DNA from: Bolinopsis microptera
Lineage: Eukaryota > Ctenophora > Tentaculata > Lobata > Bolinopsidae
Direction of reading: 5' to 3'
Length of the DNA: 64,000 nt
Assembly: GCF_026151205.1 (NCBI RefSeq)
Contig: NC_087072.1
Location: 21,790,103-21,854,102, forward strand
The position numbers were made by a program, and so were the translations under genes. Below are positions 46,661 to 58,143 of this stretch, piece after piece. A model generated the notes under the pieces. The model was not told where the DNA came from, ran no database searches, and was given only the letters and a program-made list of their open reading frames with translations. Every line of letters begins with the position of its first letter. The stretch's first letter is position 1.

Positions 46661-47156
46661 TGATGTTTCAGTAGCTATTTTAAGGTTGAAGGGTAGCTGG
46701 CCCCTCGAACCTGGTAGTTATTTATCGACCTTTACTGGTCTAGATCCATAGTTTTTTGTTGCACCTCATCTGTTTAAACTGGAATCACCCAGAACAGATT
46801 ACTGTACTTAATAGTGGCACCTCGTAAATTTAGGGTGTACTATGGTCATTGAAATAGGAGAGGTTATAAGTTACACAATCACTATTTCCTGAGATTATAA
46901 AAATCTCTTGCCACCAGGATCCGGATATGATAACAAAATCGTCTATACCATTAACCATATACTTAAGGAACTTTTTACTGCAAATAAAACCCAGACAGAT
47001 CAATTTCTCTGCAATCATTAAATTCGGTGATAGGATGGATTCCATCATCAAAAAGTTCAGTGCAACTTTCGAATATTTGACTATCACAGGATGTTTCCAT
47101 CACAGGATGTTTCCATCAAAGCCTCGATAACATTTATCTGAAACTATGCTTGGTGT

Positions 47157-47550
47157 AGCTTGTAGCGCGATGCGTTAGGCTAGATCGGCGAGATGCGCTA
47201 CTGTGCCGCGCCGAGCTGCCATGAATTGACATCGTCAATTAAGGTGTAGCTCGTTGGGATAGTATAGGAATTCTGGTTTCTATAGTTGGGAATGAGGTAG
47301 TTGTCTGTTTACAGTTCACAGATCGCCCTCTAAACTTACAAGGAAATATTTCCTGTAGATCCTTGGTACATAAGCAACATTTGACAGAGCATAGTGTGGA
47401 GTGAGCTATGTGCCCATCCTTGGAGAACCCGGTGAATTTCCTTGCTGTACGGCAGTGTTAAACAAGGAACTGAAACCGAGGGGTTCCGTTCAGACCCTTC
47501 ACACTTTGTTTCTGTCTAGTTCTAATGTACAGTCACAATAGTGACTTTAA
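47157..47550. repeat. GC-rich repeat copy and dispersed repeat modules
   Basis: 47157-47245 matches the GC-rich block at 41790-41935 (GATCGGCGAGATGCGCTACT, TTGACATCGTCAATTAAG). 47250-47300 and 47446-47550 match, in inverse, the two modules at 23565-23795. The latter ends in GTCACAATAGTGAC. Confidence 0.65.
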
Positions 47551-47799
47551 TATAAAATCATTTCAAAAATTAACCAATATTGAAATATTTCTTGCTCGAG
47601 TTGAGGATGAGGAGCCCTCCCTGCAATTCATTGAGTATTCAAACAAGTTGGTCTCAATACTCAACTTAAAAGTTGATGCCCAACATTTAAGTTCTTGACC
47701 TGTTAGATAATTATCAGGTATCATTTTTCTAGTACCATAGTTAAGTTTTTTTAACTGTCCCACATTCAAACGACAATTTTTATTTTATAGTAAAATCTT

Positions 47800-48207
47800 A
47801 TTATAAATTTCAAGAAGCTAAATAATCTCGACTTGGTGAACCTTTTTTAATTGACTAAGGAAGACTATGAGAAATGCTTAGGAAACGGGTTAAAGCTCGG
47901 ACAGGTAATTTATACTGCGGAAGAGTATAAGCCGAGAAGGAGAATCATCCAATGCTACAATTGTTACAGGTTTGGCCATGTTGCTAAACTTTGTACCCAA
48001 AACCATGCAACATGTAGCAAATGTGGAGACAATCACCACTCCTATCAATGCAAGAGTAACCGAAGAGACTACTGTATTAATTGTGATGTCTTTGGCCATG
48101 TAGCTACAAACAGAGATTGTTCAACATACCAAAATATTGTCATGAAACTCAACATGCAACCAAACAAATGTTCAAAATCACCCACACAACCCAACAGTAG
48201 ATTATGA
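47800..48207 (+). pseudogene. Jockey-like LINE ORF1 remnant with three zinc knuckles
   Basis: Gag-like RNA-binding protein of a LINE. Three CCHC-type knuckles are visible: CYNCYRFGHVAKLC, CSKCGDNHHSYQC and CINCDVFGHVATNRDC. The open segment starts at 47851. The protein can be followed upstream to about 47810 (NNLDLVNLF) across an in-frame TAA just before LTKEDYEKC, so the 5' part is truncated. It overlaps the next ORF by four bases (ATGA). Confidence 0.82.
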
Positions 48208-50732
48208 TCTTTGGCCAAATAAATATAGCAAAGATGTCAACTAACTCTGAGATGACACAGTTTGACAAGTTTATCTACGAAAATGAGATACTCTTGATGG
48301 CGGTTCAAGAAACAAGCTCTTGGACTCAATCAGACGGAAGTTTCCTTAATAAAAAGGTATTTCATAAAGCTGGGGACATAAATAAAGGGACAGCTGGGGT
48401 AGCGCTCGTCATTGATCCTTCACTACATCCAGAGTTGGTCTATGACCTTAACGTAGAAGAAGTTGATGCTGTTTGGTGCCAAATAAAAGTTGAAGGAAAG
48501 AGATATTTGGTGGGATCAGTTTATTGCAAACCTTGCAATAACTCGAATGATTCCATAAGAAAATTTGAAGGACTTCTGGCCCACATTGATAAAGCAAGAG
48601 AATATAAGGCTAAATATAAATTCAACTCTCTTCTCACATATGGAGACTTTAATGCAAGACATCATGACTGGGGAGATCATGTTACCACGCAGCGAGGAAA
48701 GAAGCTTCTAGACTACGTCGAAAAAGAAACCCTAACTCTCTGCTCACCATACGACTGCACATTTGTCTGTACAAATGGAGGAAGTGTTATTGACTTAGTG
48801 TTAGCCGAAGGCCCCATCATCTCAAAGTTGGGAAATCAGTGGATGGATAAAGATGTTGAATTATTTTCAGGTGCCCCAAGAAGAGGTCACTATCCGGTGC
48901 TTCAAGAAATCTGCAGAGGGATCCCAAAATCAGACACTGTCCCCAGAGTGTGTATGGACTGGAAAAATGCAGACTGGAAAAGATGGTCAAATGCAATCGA
49001 GACTAACTGTCAACATCTTCGTTCGGCCCCAGAGTTATTAAACCAAGGGGATCAGCTCAAAGACTGTGACTTGCTGGTCACATCTGAAAAAGATAAGGAA
49101 GAGCTGTTATTTAATACTTTCTTCACAGGAAAACACCTTCAAAACCAACCCAATGACCAAGAGCACGAAATGCATGTAAATAATGAGTTCAGTAAATTAA
49201 AGAATGTTAGCAGCAAATCTGCAAGTAGTTACAGTGAAGATGATCCGCTGAACAACCATATTTCCATAGACGAGATAAAATCAGCTATAGAAAGGCAAGA
49301 AACAAATGACAAATCATGTGATGCAGACAATATTCACCCCACCATCCTCAAACACATAAAAACAGATTGTCTTCACGTCTTGCAGATCATATTTAACTGG
49401 TGTATGAGCACAGGAAAATGGCTGTGGAAATCTTCCGATGTAACATTCTTGAGGAAAGAAGGAAAATCCAGCTACATGTTACCTGGTGCTTATAGACCGA
49501 TTTCCATATCATCCTACTTTGGAAAGATTTGTGAGAGAGTGCTAGATAAAAGATTGGGACTCTTCCTGGACATTGAAGGAACTCTTGATGAAGATCAGGA
49601 AGGTTTTATTGGAGGGAGATCAACAACGCGATATCTTTTCAGAATGCTGGCTAACCTTGAGGAAGTTAAACGACAGAAGCTGGCATGTATAGTGCTTTTC
49701 CTTGACTTCGAAAAGGCATTTGACAGTGTTCATCTTCCATCACTATGTGTCAAACTATCAACTCTCGAGCTCGGTATTCAAGGAAATATTCTTAACGTGC
49801 TGAGAAGTTTCCTGTTCAACCGGACGATATGTCTAAAAGTGAACAACTATAAAGGAGAAAAAAGAAAATGCACAATATTTGGACTACCTCAGGGGGCTGT
49901 ACTCTCACCTTTCCTCTTTATCCTATACATAGCAGACATAACGCACAACACCCCGGAAGAGGTAAAAAGATATCTAAGCTGCTACAAATTTGCAGATGAT
50001 GGTACACTTATGATTTCCTTTGAGAACATCTCCGGATGCCATGAAAAAATGCAGATGGTATGTGACCACCTTAGCAAGTGGTGCATCAAGAACAAGCTAG
50101 TAGTGAACTGTGATACAAATAAAACAGAGGCAATAATCTTGAAAACTGCAGCCTATAATGAAGAACAGAAACCTGCAGAATTATGTATTAATGGGAAAAG
50201 CATCAACTACGTCAAAAGTACGAAGGTCCTTGGGGTAATAATAGATTCAGAGGACCTCAATTTCAAGAAACATGCGTCTCAAAAACTTAAAGAATGCAAA
50301 AGAAAGTGGGGATTAATAACAAAATCAACTAACCGCAACTATGGTCTAAACGTTTACAGCCTCACTCTCCTCCTTAAGACAATGGTCCTCACTAAACTGT
50401 TCTACGCAGCACCTATTTGGCTTCACAAGTGTCTCAATCAATTTAAAAGCTTCTGGAATAAAATAATTCTAAAAATATCTGGATTAGTCCTGAACCCACA
50501 AAGGGAATTAACCGAACTTGCTCTCCACCTACCACCACTGGATGTGCAACTCGAAGCTCTCTCGGTTAAATTCATGTGCAAAATACTCACACAAGGTGAC
50601 AATCTTTCAGCTACCCTCTACCAAGTTGATGAAAGCAGAATACCAAGTTTTCATGTCCTAACAATGTCACTCAATGAAACAAGAAAGTTCAATGAAACAA
50701 GAAATTTAATTTTAGCACATTTTACAGAATGA
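48204..50732 (+). mobile_element. Jockey-like LINE ORF2, open endonuclease and reverse transcriptase
   Basis: 842 residues without interruption. Endonuclease: FGQINIAKM at the start, AVQETSSW, LVGSVYCKP, TYGDFNARHHDWGD (about residue 147), GSVIDLVLAEG. The position of the usual SDHxP motif reads RGHYPV, so the catalytic Asp of that motif seems lost. Reverse transcriptase: NIHPTILKHI, YRPISISSYFGKICERV, motif A VLFLDFEKAFDSVH (about 495), motif B GLPQGAVLSPFLFILYIADI, motif C YKFADDGTLMIS (about 592), thumb KVLGVIIDSEDLNFKKH. No RNase H domain follows. Start ATG 48204 overlaps the ORF1 stop as ATGA, typical of reinitiation-coupled LINE ORFs. Confidence 0.9.
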
Positions 50733-52427
50733 AAAGATGTAAAACAATTCATAAAATATAATGCCCATTTGGTGTATGACTTTTTGTCCTTGACTGCTTG
50801 TTTGGTTTTGGAAGGACAGGTAACTAACGGGGCAAGGAATGCGCGTGCCTGGGAGCTTTTGCACACACCAAAACGCTAGTTCAGTTAAGTTTTTAGAGAC
50901 AAGGCTCACATTAGGACTATACGAAAAATTGTTAGCAGACATCAGGGGTTCTGTTTAAAGTTTTTACTATCTAGGTTGCAGTCTTGTTGTGACAAAAAGT
51001 CTACACTAAAACATGCTTGATTTTATATTGTGTAGTTCAAGGATTAAAAATGCACCTTCAAGGTGGATATTGGAGAGCAGGCGAAAGATTATGGCTTAAA
51101 TTTATCAATGGTTATAATAAGCTATAAATATTTTAAACTATACAATGCTAATTAAAAATTTCTTTATACTTCATTCCCCCTATCAAGATTCTAAAAAAAG
51201 TGCGATGAGATTGGATTTTGACACTAAAAGTGCGATTTTCACGTGTCGCTTGATGTTTATTTCTCAGAATTGTAAGTATGTCACTGTAATTGGATCCATA
51301 AATAACGAAAAATTTACGTGCGTATTTTTATGAATTATATAATGTTACATATTGTAATCATGGTAAGCCTGTCGTAGCACGATGGTTTAGGGCGCGATCG
51401 TCAAGCAGTAGACTCAGGTTCGAGTCTCGTCAGCGGTCATTCTTTTGGCAATTATTAATTATTTTACTAAAATTATCATTAGAGCACCTTGTAATATACG
51501 TTATCCGATAGATTATACTGTTCGTACTTCATCTAGAGAAGACTGGCATTTAAGGATTTGTCCGGGGAAGGCCTCGTTCACACTGGAACATGTCAAATTA
51601 TTGTAAACGAAGTTATCTGGTAATGTTTGTTTTGTTTATGGCTAGAATTTAGAATGGAATCAATGTGATGAGGATCCAGAGTCAATTACCTGCTAGGATT
51701 AATAAGTCAGTTCTCCAGTTGAAGAAACCCTTTCTCAAACTTTTAATGAAGAAATATTCACTATGCCTATGGCAGTATCAAGTATATTCTGAGAAAGATG
51801 GAGTAGACTGTAGCCAGGAATAGTACCTTGAGATTTAGACCGTTACCGGACCTCCTTTAATGGTAACCATGGTAACTATAGTAACCACTGTGAATCTTGA
51901 TCTTATAACAACTAGTATCCTTTAAGACTTAGACAGTACAGTGAATAAACACGCTGAAAAGCGATGAAAATGCAAGCGCGCGACCGAATATGTAGTGCTG
52001 AAAGAGGGTGCCGAAATCTCGCGGAAAATCTCACGATATCGTGAGCCTAGCTATGAGATTTAAACGAAACTCGCAAAAATCTGGCAAAAATCTCGCGCGC
52101 GTTACGTCGAAGTTTTCACGATATAAACAAGTGATAAAATACACGTTAAGAGTTTAAAATACATGTTAAGTTCCTAATTCCCTCAACTTTTAAGTTAAAC
52201 TTTTTCTGTTTCTCTGTTTCCTCATTTATTTACAAATTTTGTGCGATGAGTCTGGCTCGCAATCTCGCATAAATCTTGACCTGGGCTTCATTCTCAAATT
52301 AAAATTTAAAAATTCAAAAATATACATTCATTTTATTAAAACTTTCTCACACGTACTTTACTCACAGGACAAGACTTGGAAAACAGTAGCCTAGGGTAAT
52401 TTATTTTAGATGTGTGTGACCAGCCAG
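50733..52427. other. Intergenic stretch with a tRNA-like sequence
   Basis: The first 300 bp may be the LINE 3' untranslated region. Around 51960-52270 there is a GC-bearing patch with CTCGC repeats (TCTCGCGGAAAATCTCACGA, AATCTCGCGCGCG). No gene seen apart from the tRNA-like sequence listed separately. Confidence 0.4.
51368..51440 (+). repeat. tRNA-like sequence with A and B boxes, probably SINE or tRNA relic
   Basis: TAGCACGATGG at 51375 resembles an A box and GGTTCGAGTCT at 51417 a B box, spaced 42 bases as in a tRNA gene. The would-be acceptor and T stems do not pair, so I do not call a functional tRNA. Confidence 0.45.
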
Positions 52428-53157
52428 TTATAATGTTTGGAAAATAATATTTGTGCAGTCAAAGTCTTTTACGGTCCAATCAAGCAGGGCGTGGTTATGT
52501 TGATTAGCTAGTAGCGCACGTTTTAGCTTTCCTCGCAAGCACATTACACTAGTAGTAAAATCAGTCATTTTGAACTTTGGGGTTAAGATGTTAAAAATTT
52601 TGGTTGATCTAGTGTTGTGATTGTCAGGTGGGTCTGCCTGACAGATTAGAAGGCAGGGTTTCCTTGATGAACATGTGTAACCCTCATGTAAGGATATTGG
52701 AGCACGGAATTTCATTATCTTGTAGAGCTCGAGGTAACTGTGGTATGTATATAGATTTTGTATAGCTAGAATATTATTATGCTTGAAAATCGGTTTGGTG
52801 TGCTCTTTTATGAAGAATTTTTGGTCTAGTTTCTGGTGTCCTATAGGCCTAGTACGTGCACAAGTCTTAAACTTATCAAGGTACGCCAGTCTATCACCAA
52901 ATAGTACTCTGAGACAGTACTTCTGAGCAGTAAATAATGAGCTTATACGTTGCTTCGCTGCCCCACCCCATACAGATATACAGTAGGAAAGATGTGATTC
53001 GAACAGGGTATAATATAATTGTTGGTGTAGAAATTCTGGAAGGGAGCAGCGGAGTCTACATAAAGTGGATGTGGAATGATTTAGAGTTTGCTTAAGAGCT
53101 TTGATGTGATCTTCCCATGATAGGTTCTTGTCAATTATAACACCCAGAAATTTTGCG
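52428..53157 (-). mobile_element. CR1/Jockey-like LINE 3' end fragment
   Basis: C-terminal part of the same LINE group as 1955-3530: KFLGVIIDKNLSWEDHIKAL, LFESHLSYCISVWGG, SLFTAQKYCLRVLFGDR, CARTRPIGHQ, EHTKPIFKHNNILAIQNLYT. The catalytic half is missing. Similarity stops abruptly at about 53157, where another LINE fragment begins on the opposite strand. Confidence 0.85.
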
Positions 53158-53765
53158 GATGAAAAAGTACTTCCTCTGGAAAGAAAATAAGTCACACGGA
53201 ACCAGAATGATAGACCTAACGCAGCAACATTTCAAGGATCTAGCCTATTACACTCAGGCAGACATAATGAGCTACAAAAATAAGATCTGGATTGACAGCA
53301 TCGAAACAAATCTGCAATGCAGAACTGTCAGTAACAACAAGGAGACCAAGATACTCGGTGTGATCACAAAGATCAAAAACAGTGGGCTGCTCCTAGACAA
53401 AAACAACTTTTTATTCGGGCACAACACGAGTAAAAATCTGGACAGCCGAATAATGGACTACATTCACGGCAGCTCACCACTCTTTGCGAACATCCAAAAG
53501 ATCATGGGTGGTGGCAGTGGTGAGGCCTGTCGTTTCTGTAACAGCTTCATTGATTCCCCCGTACACCAGCTCCTATTGTGTCTGGAGGTGCAAGACACCA
53601 TGACCAGTTACCTGCAACTGAAAGAAGAGCTGGGTGGGGCAGACTCACATTCCTATCTAGAATCTAGATGAAGTGTTAACAAAAAGCAGCACACAAAAAG
53701 CATTCATTAGGAGAGTCGAATTTCTTTGGGGACAAAATGATGCTCTCCAGGATTTATCCGACTAG
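53158..53765 (+). mobile_element. LINE tail with CCHC-like finger
   Basis: Reads YFLWKENKSHGTRMIDLTQQ through ILGVITKIKNSGLLLDKNN to a zinc finger CRFCNSFIDSPVHQLLLC (C-x2-C-x8-H-x4-C), as found after the reverse transcriptase in several non-LTR lineages. The frame stops at 53671, but the same protein seems to go on in another frame to 53765 (DEVLTKSSTQKAF to LQDLSD). The catalytic domains are absent. Which LINE clade it comes from is not clear. Confidence 0.65.
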
Positions 53766-54701
53766 AAAGATCATGAAATAAAGACTCTGCAAACATCTCA
53801 GAGAAATATTACCACCATAAAGAACAAAGAGGGAGTATCCTGGACCCCGAAATCCACCACTTTTCTGTACTTTCAGAGGTACCAATGTGGCAGGAAACCA
53901 GGGCTCATGCTGCCGCTGAGCTAAAGCAGTAGAGGGGATGGCGGCTTCTCTAGGATCTAACACGTCCTGAAGCAGACCAACACTATGTCCCAACGCACTG
54001 GTGTTGGGATGTCTGCCCCCGGTGCCTGTCCGGGTCAATAAAGCAGTCAAGCATCATGTATGTTATGTTGAGCATTCTCAACCAACAAATGTGGGAACTC
54101 CCACGAAAGACCAAAACAGATCTAAAGAGACACTTAACAACATTGGAAAATAGACTTCAATTTGTTTATATAATTTATAAAGCGTATATTATTGCCCACG
54201 TTAAGAGGCCTGTTAATAATTTATTAAATTATTAGCTATTTTAGATTTAATAACAATAATTTAATTGACTGCTTTCACGCTTATTTAGTTATTTATGAAA
54301 CTCCCAACACTTTCACCATCCTATCCTATCACAATATAAACCCTGATTTACAAAGCCTGGTCTACTGCAAACCTAAATTTGTTGCAGCCTATTCTTTTCC
54401 CAACATAATGTGAACAATTACCCTGATTCAGTGCAATAGCTTTGGAGCCCCTTTTGTTTAGGAAAATATTTTGTATTAAAAACGAAACAACATATTTAGT
54501 AATCTGTAATGAATTGTTTATAGCATCTAACTGGCGATTGAATTATTATCATACGAAAATCCTTAAAGTATACTCGATTCGATAACTTTTCGATTGTTAT
54601 TTGCTGTGACAATTAACTAAATTTTGTCTTTTAAACTGAAAACCCCACTTCAAGTAGCCACCTCACTGAACATCTCACATATTAAATTTATCACTCCTCA
54701 G
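53766..54701. other. Flank upstream of the Rab gene
   Basis: 53766-54060 is less AT-rich and carries a 98-codon minus-strand frame without recognisable features; it may belong to a further mobile element. 54170-54700 is AT-rich and presumably holds the Rab promoter and 5' untranslated exon. An acceptor-like TCACTCCTCAG ends at 54701. Confidence 0.4.
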
Positions 54702-54709
54702 AAAGTGTT

Positions 54710-55363
54710 ATGAATTCAGCAGATGAGCCTGATGAGCCATGTGACTATGTTCTCAAGTTTCTTGTTCTGGGTGACACAGGTGTAGGTAAGACCAGTATTC
54801 TCACCCGCTATGTGGAGGACCGGTTCAACACTACCTTTTCCACTACAGTAGGTGTTGATTTCTGTCAGAAGAAAGTGAAGTTTGACTACAAAGGATCTTT
54901 AGTTAATGTACAGCTGCAGCTGTGGGACACTGCAGGTCAGGAGAGGTTTAGGAGTCTTACAAGCAGTTTCTTTAGGGACGCCATGGGCTTCCTCCTTGTA
55001 TTCGACCTGACCAACGAGAGTAGTTTCCATCACATAAACGACTGGTTAGTCCAGCTACACACACACTGTTACAACGAACAGCCACCTGTTGTTATTGTGG
55101 GTAACAAGGTGGATCTAGAGAGGGTGGTGGAGAGGGAGTCAGCTGAACATTTGACAACTGAGCTGGGCTTCAAGTACATCGAGTCAAGTGCTATGGACAA
55201 CATTAACGTAAACGAGGCAGTGGGTGCACTGTTGGAGCTTGTGTTAAAGAACACTATTGAGAATGATGGGGCGAGGGATAAGGACTCTGGTTACTTGACG
55301 ATAGCTCCGGAGCAAATAGTTCAGTCAGGAAACCCAAGTAACTCTTCCAGTTGTTTTTGCTGA
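54710..55363 (+). CDS. RAB27: RAB27-like small GTPase
   Basis: 217-residue Rab GTPase, a membrane switch for secretory vesicle docking. GTP-binding motifs are complete: GDTGVGKTS (21-29), switch I STTVGVDF (44-51), LWDTAGQERF (71-80), GNKVDLE (131-137), ESSAM (158-162). The stretch FFRDAMGFLLVFDLTNESSF is the Rab27 hallmark. The C-terminus SSSCFC offers two cysteines for geranylgeranylation, Cys-x-Cys like Rab27 CGC. The glutamine of DTAGQE is present, so normal GTP hydrolysis is expected. The coding region has no intron. The acceptor-like site at 54701, eight bases before the ATG, suggests a spliced 5' leader. Rab27 subgroup is confident; a or b type cannot apply outside vertebrates. Confidence 0.92.
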   Translation: MNSADEPDEPCDYVLKFLVLGDTGVGKTSILTRYVEDRFNTTFSTTVGVDFCQKKVKFDYKGSLVNVQLQLWDTAGQERFRSLTSSFFRDAMGFLLVFDLTNESSFHHINDWLVQLHTHCYNEQPPVVIVGNKVDLERVVERESAEHLTTELGFKYIESSAMDNINVNEAVGALLELVLKNTIENDGARDKDSGYLTIAPEQIVQSGNPSNSSSCFC

Positions 55364-57737
55364 GGTGCAATATTATGTGTTGTGTTTTAATTGTTGTATT
55401 ATTGTTATTATTTTGATGTTTATTTTAGAATCTGGCTAATGTTTATTGTGCTGGTCACTGCTCTATTATAGGGCTAAATTAGTGATTAGATTGGGATGAG
55501 ATTCAAAGATTTATTGGTATTTTGTCTATAATTTTGATCACCATCATAATGATGATGGTGAATTTCGATCGGAATTCGTAAATTGAAAAGTTTCTCAGTA
55601 TTTGATTGGTTATATCATGAATATATGGGTATATCTTCAAAATAATTTGTAATTGTTTAAATTGTATTAAATTTACTGTATAATATATTAGCCTTACATA
55701 TGTTAAAATGATTATAAATGAACGCTTGGAATGCTTATAAAGACAAATTTATTTATTCGATCACGCTCAGATCTGAAGGCTAGGTTATGAAGCTTTGTTT
55801 TTATGATTTATGAAGCTTGTTTCGATCTATGTTCATTTATTACTATTTGTCGCTAATATTTTAATAGTTTTGGCAGTTTGAACGTTTGAAATATCAGATA
55901 TTCAACCAACTTCACGACTCACTATGCAAATTTTGAGATATGTATCATCAAGATTTTTTAATCAATTATCAATAAAACAGTCCACACCACCGAATATATA
56001 TTTAATGAGTACAACCACCGGTTAAAATAATTTGAGATCATATGGTCTCAAGACTAAAACCACATTAGAACTAGATACTCCTGTATCTGATGTTGTTAAT
56101 GAGGTGCACAGTACACCTGCAGCTGTGATTTAGTTCCTGGCAATGTCTATTAGCTAGGACACTTGGTACTTTAGTCACCTGACCGATCATGTGATGTCAC
56201 CTGACTAGTGACCAATCATAGCATGTCATGATGTCACTCTACACCTCAACCTGGCCTGATTGGTTATCAGTGTAAACCTGAGGATGGGTAATTAAAGTCT
56301 CCCCAATTGGCCCAATTAGTAATTGGGTGCTTCATGTAACACCTCGACATACTCCGCTGTCTAATGAGGCCTTATTTAGTAAAGATGTGGACCTAAGGGC
56401 CTTATTTAGGAGACATCTCATTGGGACACCCTGTAGCTTACCAGATTATTCTCTTTGTATCTCAGTGATTGTTCTGTTTGTAGTGTGTGTTTATTGCCTT
56501 CGATATTTGTTGTCAAGATAATGAGAAAAGTTGAGTAATATTTAATTGAAAGATTACAGATCATTTGAACAACGTGTAAGGATATAAATCAGGTCTGTTC
56601 GACTAAAGACTATTTAAATTATACTGTCCAGAGTTTACAAGCTTTTTTGTTATAGGCCCAGCAATCAACCTCCTTTTTGTGGTCACTTGTCTCGGCGTGG
56701 TCACCTGTTACACTCTACTTTCAATACAATGAATCGCGTTCCAATTTGTAGCCTCTATTAATAGCGCAATGTAAGATTAGATGAGACCAGTATCGTACTG
56801 TCTGGAAACGGTTTGATATACGAGAAGTCTGCCGAACACAACAGAACTTTTAACAAAACCTCCACTTTTGTGTTATCAAAGTGAGAGTTGAAATAATGTA
56901 ACTGTGACTAATGCAGTGTGTTAGATCTGCTTTGTGGTAAAATACCCTGACCATTAGAACGGTTACACAATACACATGTAAGTGGGGTGCCTAGTGTAAC
57001 TAGTGATCACCGTGAAAACTTGCACCAAAGATTGGAGCAATCTTGCCGTAATGACGTGTAGTGTGTACATAATATTATCTAATATAAGATTATCGCTCGC
57101 TCTCGTAGTTAATGATATTGCACTTATTCCTTTCTGGGACATTCTCACTCGATTTTGTTGTCTTAGTATATATTCAATATATAACCATCATTGTTAAATA
57201 AATTCACGCACTAAATTGATTTTGCAATGCTTCAGATCACAGATGGAAATAATCGATCATAATCGAACTTTATTTTTCAAAAGTTGCTATTTAACTATTT
57301 AATTTTTTGTTATTGAATAATTTGAATCCTTCACTCTTACAGATTTATCGTAATACTATTTGAATTTCTTGACTTTAATCATTAATATGATAATATGATG
57401 TCACTTATAATCGTAATGCTATTTGAATTTCTTGACAGTTATTATTTAGATACCATAATGTCATTGTATTATGTATATGCCACTAGTAATATATTATGTA
57501 ATATGTAGTTGTACTACTGATGGTTGAATTTTAACTTATGATAAGTAAAACTCATCTCACCCTCTTGATAAATGTTTATTTTAGATTTTCAAATAATCAC
57601 AGCTAGTTACGATCATTATTTCACTGTCTAATACAGTAATAAGGTATTTGTTATTGTACACTCTGTGGACACTGTACTCACTGAACCCCCGTGTTCCTGC
57701 ATTCATGCAATGATGCAATTCCAATGTCCATAACTGT
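55364..57737. other. Rab 3' region and spacer before CDC6
   Basis: AT-rich. An AATAAA at 55971 is a possible polyadenylation signal of the Rab gene, with ATGATGATGG-type short repeats at 55545-55560. Between 56150 and 56240, CACCTGAC and TGATGTCAC words recur. No coding frame of note. Confidence 0.4.
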
Positions 57738-57933
57738 GTAGAGGGGGGCGTAATACCTATTCGCCATTCATTTCAAAAAGTTTGTAAATTTCGATAAATT
57801 CTCGCTATTTTCACCATCTAGAATCTAGATGTACAATTCTTCAATTTTGCCATGGCGAGAATAGCGACGTTCTAGCTATATTCGTCGTTTTTGAAAGGGA
57901 TGGCAAATGTGATGGTGACACCCCCCACATCTG
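57738..57933. repeat. Foldback (MITE-like) element upstream of CDC6
   Basis: The left end GGGGGGCGTAATACC with CGCCATTCATTTCAAAAA is mirrored on the right by TTTTTGAAAGGGATGGCAAA and GACACCCCCC. Inside, TCTCGCTATT and AATAGCGA also pair roughly. No direct repeats could be fixed at its borders. Confidence 0.6.
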
Positions 57934-58143
57934 TAAAGTGCGTATTGACAATGATCATATGTACTTATATAACATGTAGTGTAATTAATGCAACACGCCC
58001 ATGGAGAATAGCTGTAATAGCAGAGCAGCTAACATGGTATTAGTTTCATCGTCACGTACTAACTCATTAGTCACGTACTTTTTGAAACTAACTTTACTGA
58101 AATTAAACTCTCTTAAGTTACCCAACTATATCCCACAAGTTTG

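Larger units (their letters stand above)
43422..46915 (-). mobile_element. Nearly full-length RTE-type LINE with 12-bp target duplications
   Basis: AGGATCCGGATA stands at 43410-43421 and again at 46916-46927 and brackets the element. The minus strand encodes an apurinic endonuclease then a reverse transcriptase. The 3' end, next to 43422, finishes in short AAGTA-type repeats, as RTE elements do. Two frame breaks separate three open segments (46660-46127, 46037-45132, 45084-43447). Confidence 0.88.

Noticed and set aside
51368-51440. Functional tRNA gene
   Set aside because: Acceptor and T stems do not pair.
53754-54050. 98-codon minus-strand frame as a gene
   Set aside because: No recognisable domain; lies among retroelement debris, so left unassigned.
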